Below, in pieces: positions 55,433 to 64,000 of a stretch of 64,000 nucleotides of DNA. Every line of letters begins with the position of its first letter. Positions within the stretch are counted from its first letter, which is position 1. The notes below the pieces were generated by a model, which made no database searches, was not told the origin of the DNA, and saw only the letters and a list, made by a program, of their open reading frames with translations. The position numbers and the translations under genes are program-made. The DNA is from Siphonodentalium dalli (lineage: Eukaryota; Mollusca; Scaphopoda; Gadilida; Siphonodentaliidae). The DNA is taken from NCBI GenBank assembly GCA_032622095.1, contig CP136063.1:62695897-62759896 (forward strand), read 5' to 3'.

Positions 55433-57722
55433 TCACAAACAGGGGTTCCAAAAAGCAACAAAAATACTGAATCCGACCTATCAAAAACTAATATGACCAA
55501 TAATGAAGATACATCATCAGAACATAACTTACCCAGTGACAATGAAAATGCAGAAAGTCACCCTAACCCACACAAGACCTTCAACATTGCATGCAAAGAT
55601 GGCACCATTATAAAAACCCGACGAGTTCAAAAGGTGATTCGATATGTCAATTTCAGTAAGCAGACTGATTACGAAAATTACTGTCGAGAAAAACTCATGT
55701 TATTTTCCCCATGGAGAGAAGAGGAAACTGATTTGATTGGACACTTTGATACTTACCAACAATCATTTGAAAGTATCAAAAACTTTTTGCAAAACAAGAT
55801 GAAAGAATATGCAAATCATGCTGACATTGTGGATAATGTTGAGCAACATGTTACAGATTTCCATTCTGATGCATTTGACAAAGTTGCACCATCTACCGAA
55901 GAAGCTAACCGAGAAGATTTGGAAAGCGCTAGTAAAGACAGCGAACAGTTTATCTATTTTGACCCAGATAGACCTGATTCACATAGGGACGGTGATATAG
56001 GCCCAGACATTGGTTTGGCCAGTACAACAACTGGAAATACAACAGAACAGTTACAACATATCATTCCGGATGATCAATATTATGCTTTATTACGATCATT
56101 GAACATGAAACAAAGTGAATTTTTTCTCCATATTTTACATTGGTTTAAGACCCATGAAGAACCGTTGTATTCCTTTCTTACCGGAGGAGCTGGAGGTGGC
56201 AAATCAGTTGTGATTAAAGCTGTATATCAGGCATTATACAGACACCTCTGCACCAAAGCGGGACAGGACCCTAATAAAACCAAAATTATTCTCTGTGCAC
56301 CAACAGGAAAAGCTGCCTGTAACATTGGTGGTACTACAGTACATGCTGCATTCGGCATACCTGCTAACCAAGGTTATTCTAATTACGATAGACTCACTAT
56401 CTCTGACTCAAAATTACAAACACTTCAAAGCAAATTCAGTTATTTGACATTGATAATTATTGATGAAATTTCCATGGTTGGTTGCGATATGTTAAAGTTC
56501 ATACACCTTCGCCTACAGCAAATAAAATGTAATAAAAAACTATTCGGAGGAGTAAGCATTCTTGCAGTCGGGGATCTATACCAACTTCAACCAGTGTATG
56601 ATGGGTGGATTTTTTCTGATTTAACACAACAGACTGGTGCAATGGCTACTAACCTGTGGAAAGATCTTTTCAAAATGTATGAACTAACTGAAATAATGCG
56701 CCAAAAAGATGACAAATCTTTTGCTGAATTATTAAACAGGCTGAGAGTTAATGAACAAACTAAATCCGACATTGAGCGTTTAAAGACAAGAATAATTAAA
56801 CCTGGAGACAATTATCCAAACACTGCTCCCCATCTTTATAGATTTGGTTTACAAGTTGATGAATTCAACTCTAACGTGTTTGAAATGCATCACTCAAAAA
56901 AATGTATCATTCCTTCTCTCGACACTGTAGTTGCTGATGTAACACCAAAGGTTAAAGAAATAATACAAAACACAATATCTCGAACCCCTGCTCATTCAAC
57001 AGCTGGGCTATTCCACAAACTTGAAGCAGCTGAAGGATTACAATACGAGTTGACTGCGAATGTGGATCTCGACGACAGCTTAGGCAATGGAACTGCTGGA
57101 ATTCCAATGCATATTGACTGCAGAATGCCTGACACAGACAGACCTAGCATATTGTGGGTTAAATTTGACAAACCTAATGTAGGCTCAATCAGAAGGAAGG
57201 AATACCGCACACTTTTCAACCAAAACATACAAGCTGACTGCACCCCTATTTTTGACATAAAGCGATCTTTTCATGTCAATAGTCGTTACTCACAAAATGT
57301 TTCACCCATTAGGATTCAGTTTCCCCTAAGATTGTCAGCAGCTAAAACAGTTCACAAATCACAAGGTGACACGGTTGAACAAGTTGTAGTTGATCTGAGT
57401 GGAAGAACTTCTGCCCACGTACATTATGTTGCTATCAGCAGAGTTACAAATAGCAATGGCCTTTATGTGCTTCAATTGGCAGAAGACAAAATAAAAGTTG
57501 ACAAACGTGTCGCTGTTGAAATGGAAAGGCTGAGGTCAGACTCGCAAAACAAATTCATATTATGCTACACACCAGTCTATCAACTCCCTGACAACACCAC
57601 AAGGATTATGTTCCACAATGCCAGATCAGTTCACAAGCATTTTGAGGACATTGCTGCTGCCAGAAACTTTCAAGCATGTGACATCATAGGATTGGCAGAA
57701 TTTAGATTAACTGACAGACATT
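55433..57722 (+). CDS. Helentron PIF1-type helicase
   Basis: The frame is open for about 760 codons. After a linker come FLTGGAGGGKSVVIKAVYQA (Walker A, GxxGxGKS at about 56183-56206), LCAPTGKAACNIGGTTVHA (motif Ia), LIIIDEISMVG (Walker B, DE), ILAVGDLYQLQPV (motif III), and near the end LSAAKTVHKSQGDTVEQVVV (motif V) with YVAISRVTNSNGLYVL (motif VI). This is a complete superfamily 1B PIF1-like helicase, which unwinds DNA behind the Rep nick. The start is a frameshift junction from Rep, not a true initiator. The C-terminus continues into the endonuclease start (RIMFHNARSVHKHFEDI) and breaks by a frameshift near 57722. Confidence 0.88.
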
Positions 57723-58243
57723 GGCATGTACACATTTGATGGATATCACTCATCTTACAACAATTGCCACATGAGTAACGGAGGCAGATCACATCATGGT
57801 ATTCTCACTTTGTACAGAACAAATTTTGAAATTAATCCATCAGCAATAAAACACTTCAGTGAAGCAAATTTAGAATTCACTATGATCAGGTTTCCAAATG
57901 GACCACAAGTCGTGTTTCTCTACCGAGCTCCATCTTTACCACTTGCTCAGTTTAAAAATTTCATATCTCAGAACATGACACGTCACATCAATATTCAGTT
58001 GCCATTCATTTTTGCGGGAGACTTCAATGTTGACCTTACTGAACCTAGCTCTTCACATTTTGTTCAATTCATGAAAGACACCTTCAAATGCCAACAGCTT
58101 ATTAATCAGAATACTTACCAAACAACAGTAGCCAAATCCACAATTGATCTCATTTTCACAAACATGACTGATGTTCTCACAACAGTGATAGAGTCCATGG
58201 TCTGATCATAAGGGAGTTGTTGCTGCAATTCCATCAAGTAAAT
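57600..58243 (+). pseudogene. Helentron C-terminal EEP endonuclease
   Basis: The domain begins in the helicase frame (FHNARSVHKHF, CDIIGLAEFRLTD) and continues after a frameshift with GGRSHHGILTLYR, FIFAGDFNVDLTEPSSS (catalytic Asp-Asn) and KSTIDLIFTN. After another shift near 58195 it ends SDHKGVVAAIP (catalytic Asp-His) at a TAA, 58241. These are the hallmarks of endonuclease/exonuclease/phosphatase (apurinic-like) enzymes. An EEP domain after Rep-helicase distinguishes Helentrons (Helitron2 group) from canonical Helitrons. All catalytic blocks survive; only two single-base shifts break it. Confidence 0.8.
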
Positions 58244-58420
58244 AAATGGCACTGCCAGGTCTAAACCATGCAGCCCTAACTTATTGATGAAATCCTTGCA
58301 ATGAACATAACTTCATCTACAAATATAATACCCAAGGCCTTTTAATGCTCATTTGTTACACTCCTTTTTAATATCTCTATTCATTGCTCATCCCACAAAA
58401 ATTAACTTCTTTACAAAGAT

Positions 58421-58448
58421 GAGCTACAGTGTCATTGACACTTTCATT
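58421..58448 (+). other. Helentron 3' terminus with hairpin
   Basis: GAGCTACAGTGTCATTGACA then CTTTCATT contains the 7-bp hairpin AGTGTCA-T-TGACACT (58428-58442), 178 bases after the endonuclease stop. The same end closes the tandem-repeat elements at 17078-17104 and 29645-29671. I take it as the element's 3' boundary and likely replication-termination signal. Confidence 0.7.
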
Positions 58449-58449
58449 A

Positions 58450-60249
58450 TTAAACTTTTGAGCAAAATATTTGCAGAATATAAATTCTCAGGTCCAATAA
58501 CTCTCAATATATTCACTAGACCGGCGACTTTTAATCAGTAATTTACATCTTTTTCATCTGAATCTAATCTTTTTGAGGTACTCGTAAATTTTATGAACTG
58601 AAACCTGTTCAGTATTATTACGCCTACAGTCAACCTTCCATATACATGTATTTCAATTTTTAACATATTTTCTCTTTATTTCTCTTTGCAGGAATAAGAC
58701 GGAATATAGAATATAGAATCATGACATGAGAATCGGGACTTAACTAAATTAATTGACAAAATGTACATAGACGTTTTTGCTGAAAGTGTTATCTAGGCAT
58801 GTTTTTCAAGTGTTATCTATCCTAGAAACATGATATGGGATAACAACATCTGCATCATTCCGCATGTAGTTTATTTCACAGGTATTTGGCCAAAAAAAAT
58901 ATAAAATTATGGAAATGTGTTATCTATAATAGTGCTGAGAGAGAGAGAGAGCTTGTATAGCCCGTACAGAAACTGCACATGTGATTTGGGTAGAAACAGC
59001 TTAGAATTATGTTAGTTTCATATGTTAATCATCCCTGCTACATTAGCAGCATATTAGATCTAGTGTGCAAAATATTTCTAACCTCATTGCTCACATTAGC
59101 ATAGCTTAAGTATTCATACTGGGTATATATTTCTCCCAGTCTGCCCATGGTGTGTCCAAAAATCTAACTTAGACTAATTAAGTTAGTGCAGGTTAGAGAA
59201 TAGATATTTAGTTATCTGGCCAATGCTTTCTTGACACAAATCCCCCATGTATGGACAATTTAATGACTTTCACATCTGGGTTTTATCCCCAGTTCAGACC
59301 AGGACTCCTATGCTAAAGAATTTTATGGCTGTGATAAAGGTTCCCCGGAACCTAGTATTCTGTTCAGTTCACTTGGAGTTTACAATTCCCAAGTTAAAGC
59401 TGCTTGTTTTCTGTGGGACTGATAGGATAAGTTGTTCTTGTTTGGTGAATTAAAACCTCGTTGGCTTTTTTCATGGCACGGTAAGTGACTGCATGCATTT
59501 AAACATATCGACAGTTAAGAATTTAAGACACGAGAAAATCGTGACTTTTGTCAACTTCCTTTCCAAAATTGAACCTTAAACATTTCATAATGATAGTATT
59601 ATGGTTTTTACATTGAAATTAAGGGTTAATTTATAATTATTCAGTTATTAATTCATTCATGTATAGAATCGTTTGTCAGTTTTCTTATCTCATTCGCACA
59701 TCGACATGGTAATTTTTAAGGACATGTGGTCTCTTGTGTGCCTTTACTGTGGGTTCTAATATCTAATTTATCAACCAGGTAGACTACATGTATATTAAAG
59801 TTGATTTAAATTTTATTTTCAAATATTATCAATCATATTTCTAGAATAAATAAAGATGGACCATTACATCAAATAAACTAAATTCTGCTATTGTTTATTG
59901 ATTCTAGTTAGTAATTAGACAGAACAAATGTGCGAATCTATTTACAAAATGAATTAATTGTAGGAAATAAACAATTTATGGCAGTTTTCATTGTTTCATC
60001 GAAGTGATTTTTACAGTTATTTGGAATATTCCATGAAGAGCAGTTAACATGAACATTGCAGTGTATGTGATGTATATTTTATGTATTTATATAGTTTTTA
60101 AAAGCAATACTGTATGATATTATTGATATAGTGTTTTTTTTATAAATTGTTACCCAGCTGGACATATGTACAATTACTTTAAAGTTAATTTGATAACCTG
60201 CCTGCACATGTGGCATTTTTATTCATTCCTGATGTAGAATTTACTAACA
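58450..60249. other. No gene seen
   Basis: AT-rich non-coding sequence. An ORF at 59247-59453 has no motifs. A (GA)n run lies near 58937-58950. Confidence 0.5.
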
Positions 60250-60361
60250 TAGAACTAACGTGCTAATTTGCTAACATAAAGCATATGAGCAATTTTATAG
60301 CTCTTAAGAGCTATAAAATTGCACATATGCTTTATGTTAGCAAATTTGCACGTTAGTTCTA
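60250..60361. repeat. Near-perfect 112-bp palindrome
   Basis: Arms of 56 bases start TAGAACTAACGTGCTAATTT and meet at GCTCTTAAGAGC with no spacer. Only a few mismatches occur. It is probably a foldback element; TAGTTCTACG words recur to about 60510. Confidence 0.9.
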
Positions 60362-60537
60362 CGTTAGAAATATGGTTGGGAATTTTCCAACGTATAACTA
60401 CTGTGCATATCCGCTAACCTGACCACATGTGCAATATGTTAGTTTTTAAGCTCCGCCCATCTCACTTTTGACAGTTAAATTACAACATTAGTTCTACATT
60501 AGTTCTACGTTGGCAATCAGATTAGAAATCCGCTTAG

Positions 60538-61100
60538 ATTTTTCAGTATCATGACAGACGAGGCAACTGATCTGGCCAATGATCAACAGGCTCTATTCGT
60601 CATGCGATGGGTAGACAACACTCTCCAACCACACGAGGACTTTGTGGGCCTCTATCAGCTCGACAACATCAAATCCGCAACAATGTAGGATGTACTTGTT
60701 AGATTGAGGATCCCATTAAATCGGTGTCGTGGGCACTGTTACGATGGTGCCAACAAATTGTCGGGTATAAGGGAAGGTGTGAAGACCAAGATCCAAACGT
60801 TGGAGAAACGCGCTCTGTATTGTTATGGACACAGTTTGAAATTGGCAGCCAATGATGCACTGAAATTAGTTAAAAGTGTTTCGGACAGCTTGGACACCAA
60901 CAACGAATTCTGCAAACTTGTGAAAAACTCACCAAAACGCGAAGCAATATTTGCCAAAATCAAGAATGAAATCTCGCCTGGTACGCCAGGTATTCGCGTC
61001 CTGTGTCCAACACGATGGACAGTACGTTCTGACAGCCTGTGTAGCATTCTGGATAATTATAACACTTTGCTTGCAGAGAAGGATCCAGAGATGTTTTGAT
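60538..61100 (+). pseudogene. hAT transposase (DUF4371/ZMYM1-like) middle part
   Basis: The frame reads FSIMTDEATDLANDQQALFV (catalytic-type Asp), RWVDNTLQPHEDFVGLY, then a TAG at 60686, then NRCRGHCYDGANKLSG, ALYCYGHSLKLAANDALK, SPKREAIFAKIKNE and GIRVLCPTRWTVRSDSL. This is the RNase H-like core of hAT transposases in the group related to ZMYM1 and DUF4371 proteins. After a stop at 61098 the next expected block appears only at 61370. Confidence 0.8.
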
Positions 61101-61369
61101 ACCTGTTACAGGTTTGGGCGCCCAAACTCTGGAGACCCAAATGTCCCCAAATTCCAAGTTGATAGTATTTATTCAAGTTGGATTTTCCATATTTTCAAGG
61201 ATTTTTTCTATAATTCAACAACATGTAATGCAAATCATCAACCTGCAGATGATATAGTCTATTGTATAGAGCCTTTATTTGCACAATCAAGTGTCCAGTA
61301 CTGAATTTTTTAACATCCAAATTTATATGGGGACATACTCAAATACAGAACAGGTGTCCCCAAAAATTC
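61101..61369. mobile_element. Insert within the hAT transposase relic
   Basis: About 270 bp of unrelated sequence separates two neighbouring transposase blocks. It starts near the palindrome GTTTGGGCGCCCAAAC and contains GTCCCC near the left and GGGGACA and GTGTCCCC on the right, but I found no clear terminal repeats or target duplication. Confidence 0.4.
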
Positions 61370-61540
61370 TCAGGATCCTTCCCGGTTTGCTTGACTTATG
61401 GGAGGTAAGCCTGGATGATTGCACTGACTCTGAGTTGAAGGCTAAAATCCGAGGCGTTTAGCTTTTACTGGGGTGTCCAGCTCGGTGTACTGTTACTGAT
61501 GCAACCTGACAACAATTCTACATTTTATAAGGTTATCTAT
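61370..61540 (+). pseudogene. hAT transposase, block after the insert
   Basis: The frame reads LLDLWEVSLDDCTDSELKAK then IRGV and, after a shift, FYWGVQLGVLLL, matching the LWE.SLD...DSE.+A+I.GV and FGL.LG blocks that follow TRWTVR in this family. It directly continues the piece at 60538-61100. Confidence 0.65.
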
Positions 61541-61829
61541 CTTTACTTCAAAGTTATAATGGCAGTCATTTTGAATTTATTAAAGATGAATTATTAAATT
61601 GGATAAACTTTTTTTACCACAAAATGGGCCGACCTCGTACTGCAGACTCGAGTCATAACCAAAATAAAAGCGGCTCCATATGAATCAAAATGATCAGAAA
61701 AGAACCATCCGAGAAAACCAGTCAATCTATAACAAACTTTTTTTACTTTGAAAAGTTGTTCTCATGGATCAGAAAATGACTCTGAAACTCCCAGTAAACT
61801 GAGAACAAATTCTGAATCTGATCAAAAAC

Positions 61830-62280
61830 AGTGATAGGTCAGTTAGTCCGGACCCTGTACGGACTGATGAAGTCCCTGATGAACAACCTGTGCCCGTTTC
61901 AAATATACCACCACCAGTTGATAATGTAGCCCATATTATTAAGGAGACAACTGATTGTAGAAGAGTAACTGCACAATCAAAATCGGAGGAAAAATTCAGT
62001 TTTTATATTTCTCGGATTTTCTCCTCTCTTAAATGTTGTTGGTTCTGCAAAGTATGTTCTGAATATGGAGATGCCAGTGTAAACCAACGAAGAGAGGATG
62101 GAATCGACCCTAAAGAGCATCCGGGTAGGGTATTTACAGGCCACGAAACATATACATTTGTCTACTGTCCACCGACAATTTGTTGAATCTTCTTTTGGAC
62201 AGGAGGAATCTACCCGGGAAAGGAACAGGTGGGTTATTATGAAATTCCTTGAAACAGCTTACTTTCTTGTTAACCCTTAA
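61830..62280 (+). pseudogene. hAT transposase N-terminal (TTF-type zinc finger) piece
   Basis: Two overlapping frames encode a Pro-rich linker (SVSPDPVRTDEVPDEQPVPV), then WFCKVCSEYGDASVNQ with GIDPKEHPGRVF, then HLSTVHRQFV and ERNRWVIMKFLETAYFLVN. The C..C ... H....H pattern is that of the TTF-type finger that precedes DUF4371 in these transposases. It lies 3' of the catalytic core pieces, so it must belong to a second copy or to a rearrangement. Confidence 0.55.
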
Positions 62281-62514
62281 GCGCCGATATACGACTTCTC
62301 TGACTTTTTAAAATTTCGCGGTAAAATTCTGTATTCCCGAAGTTGCTTAACTTCGGTGATCACACAAAGAGTCTAACGAACCTGACCAAGTGATCTAGAC
62401 CTCTCGATCAGAGAAGTCTTCGGCCTTCTATATTTACAACGCGACCGCTACACTACTCCCGAGGAATATATGGGATATATAAATATCCCATTGCAGTTCT
62501 TAACGAATGCCGGC

Positions 62515-62625
62515 TGATACGGACCCTGGCTCTTACGGACCCTGGCTCTTACGGACCCTGGCTCATACGGACCTCCGGCTGATACGGACCCTGGCTTATA
62601 CGGACCCTCGGCTTATACGGACAAG
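62515..62625 (+). repeat. ~16-bp tandem repeat
   Basis: Six to seven units of a CTGGCTCTTACGGACC type repeat with small variations. Confidence 0.85.
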
Positions 62626-62639
62626 TACAAGGATCCGGG

Positions 62640-62800
62640 AACAGTAACCCCGTAGACGACAAACGAGGGCTGAGAGGGAAGCAGTGGGTGAGAGGGAAAG
62701 AGTGTCTGGACTTAGAAAGGAATTACGGGACAGACTGGGGGACCAAAGGAGGGTCGAACAAGAAAATATGGTACCCGAGACCACAAAGCCAAAATCATAA
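62640..62800 (+). pseudogene. Possible retroelement ORF tail
   Basis: A short plus frame to a TAA at 62798 reads RQTRAEREAVGERERVSGL and then LRKELRDRLGDQRRVEQ, a charged helical tail. It precedes a polypurine-like tract and LTR-like edge, which suggests the C-terminus of a retrotransposon protein, but no domain is recognisable. Confidence 0.3.
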
Positions 62801-62902
62801 ATGGAAAGTTAAATATTATTCCAAAAAAAAAATTGGAAACGTGCCTCGTCCAAGAAGTAATATGTGATATATCTTGAAATTGTATTGTGTATAAAAGTCT
62901 CA

Positions 62903-63310
62903 GTAGGGGGGAGTGTGGCGGAGCTGGCTCTTGGCGTGTCATTCTTGAGGATGTCAACTTCTGGGGTGTCCCGACTGATTCCGACTTCGGTCGGAGTTCC
63001 TCAGGTCAGTCCGGCAATTGACTGTAAATAGAGTTATTTCCCTTTGCTTGAATGCGACACGTTGCAAGCCTGCTCCGCCTTGATTACTGCATACCGCTGA
63101 TGTTCTGCATTGTCGGGATGCATCGGAATAATCCTCTGGGTTGTCCGGACGTGTCGCGGCAGTGCGGATGCATAGAGTATTGCACACATATATAATTCTG
63201 GGGTAACTACCTGTATAGTATATTCACACCACACTTTTGGCCTTTTGTAAAACAGTTACCCTAAGTAATGAAATTCATTCTACCTCTTGGTGGTTACCTG
63301 GTATAACACC
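62903..63310 (+). mobile_element. Candidate LTR edge with polypurine tract
   Basis: CAGTAGGGGGGAG is followed by TGTGGCGGAGC at 62914, which resembles a polypurine tract and LTR start. An approximate end at GGTATAACA (about 63308) is a guess. No second LTR is present to test it. Confidence 0.3.
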
Positions 63311-63679
63311 TGGAACAAAGTTTTGACTCATCAACCAGTTCCTTGCTATATCTTACCTAGGCACAAAAACTTAAACACTTTAAGTTAGTTGCCTTACATC
63401 TCAGTCAAAAGCTTGACACATCAAGCTAGACTCGAGACCTAAATAATCTTTTGGAGCGTTTGGTCATCGTTAAAATCCCCTACCAGACCAGAAATTGAAT
63501 GTATTTTCTTGACAATATAATTATTTACTTTCAATCCTCTCAGTAATGTCCAAAATTGACCAAAAGGGGGAGTGATAACCCTGAAAAATACCTTGGTGCC
63601 CCCGAGACAAGATATAATATAATAATAAAAGCATCAGCAGTTACAATATTAACTGTTCTCCAATAAAGCAACATTAACA

Positions 63680-63988
63680 ATGATTAAACTACAAGAAAAC
63701 TCAAGCAGCAAATGTCACTTTGTATGGGAATCATCGAAATACTCGCCCGCTGCCACAAAAAAGGCTATTATAAAAACATGGCTGATGACAGATACTTATC
63801 TACTACAAATCAATAGAAAAAGATTCAGGCAAAACCTCATCTCTGCCAAATGTCCACTCTGCAAACTAAATGATGAGGACAGAACACATTTCGTGTCACA
63901 ATGCACGAGCACTAACAACCAACGACAATGCTACATACAAAAACTCAGATTATGTCTCCCAAAAATCATTACTGACATACAATATTGA
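63680..63988 (+). pseudogene. LINE C-terminal zinc-binding region
   Basis: A 102-codon frame reads KTWLMTDTYLLQINRKRF, then AKCPLCKLNDEDRTHFVSQC. The CPLC....E/D..HF...C pattern with the preceding YxLQxNR block is the C-terminal zinc-binding region of many invertebrate LINE polymerases. No RT motifs precede it, so this is a short remnant. Confidence 0.6.
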
Positions 63989-64000
63989 CCAACCAGACCT

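Noticed and set aside
62596-63234. Four overlapping minus-strand ORFs of 60-81 codons
   Set aside because: No motifs; they overlap each other and an LTR-like edge on the plus strand.

Overview
This is an AT-rich animal nuclear window. Spliced exons with GT/AG borders, an L2-like LINE fauna, DIRS, Ty3/gypsy, hAT, MULE, piggyBac and Tc1/mariner relics, and above all Helitron/Helentron elements with tandem-repeat non-autonomous partners suggest a marine invertebrate, most likely a lophotrochozoan such as a mollusc. That assignment is inference; no rRNA, mitochondrial or other marker gene is present. There are no bacterial-type operons and no CRISPR array.

Layout. 1-9.3 kb: a long-TIR MITE, a DIRS RNase H relic hit by a 5'-truncated LINE, and a 0.78-kb direct duplication (5361-6130 and 7468-8256) carrying a small acidic ORF. 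9.3-12.8 kb: an SGNH-hydrolase-like exon whose stop overlaps the start of a spliced RNA 2'-phosphotransferase (Tpt1/KptA-like) gene; a piggyBac-type MITE sits in its last codons. A PHD-finger exon follows. 13.8-15.4 kb: an internally deleted Ty3/gypsy element with its polypurine tract and LTR edge. 15.7-17.1 kb: a tandem-repeat element with a Helentron terminus. 17.1-21.6 kb: a decaying multi-exon BEN-domain gene with a hammerhead-ribozyme-like motif on the minus strand of an intron, followed by an L2-like LINE (to 23.2 kb).

23-30 kb: minisatellites, a non-autonomous canonical Helitron (25418-26133), a small coiled-coil gene, a long-TIR element and a second Helentron-type repeat element. 30.2-33.3 kb: a dead Helentron-like protein gene with a hAT element and a piggyBac MITE nested in its PIF1 helicase; removing each with one target-site copy rejoins the frame. 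33.6-38.6 kb: candidate exons, a 1.1-kb satellite, a HECT-type (G2E3-like) exon and a FLYWCH-MULE transposase relic. 40-48.3 kb: mainly tandem-repeat mobile elements.

48.6-58.45 kb is the centrepiece: a nearly complete Helentron coding, in order, a 12-residue repeat tail, a putative cysteine protease, basic repeats, DUF6570, HUH Rep, PIF1 helicase and an EEP endonuclease, broken by a handful of frameshifts and one stop. Its 3' hairpin matches the ends of the tandem-repeat elements at 15.7-17.1 and 29.1-29.7 kb, so the window seems to hold both an autonomous source and its dependents. 60-64 kb: a large palindrome, out-of-order hAT transposase pieces, an LTR-like edge and the C-terminal part of another LINE.

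Many otherwise well-preserved reading frames are broken by single-base indels. This may be ordinary decay, but uncorrected assembly indels cannot be excluded from sequence alone. All domain names come from motif recognition by eye, without database searches.
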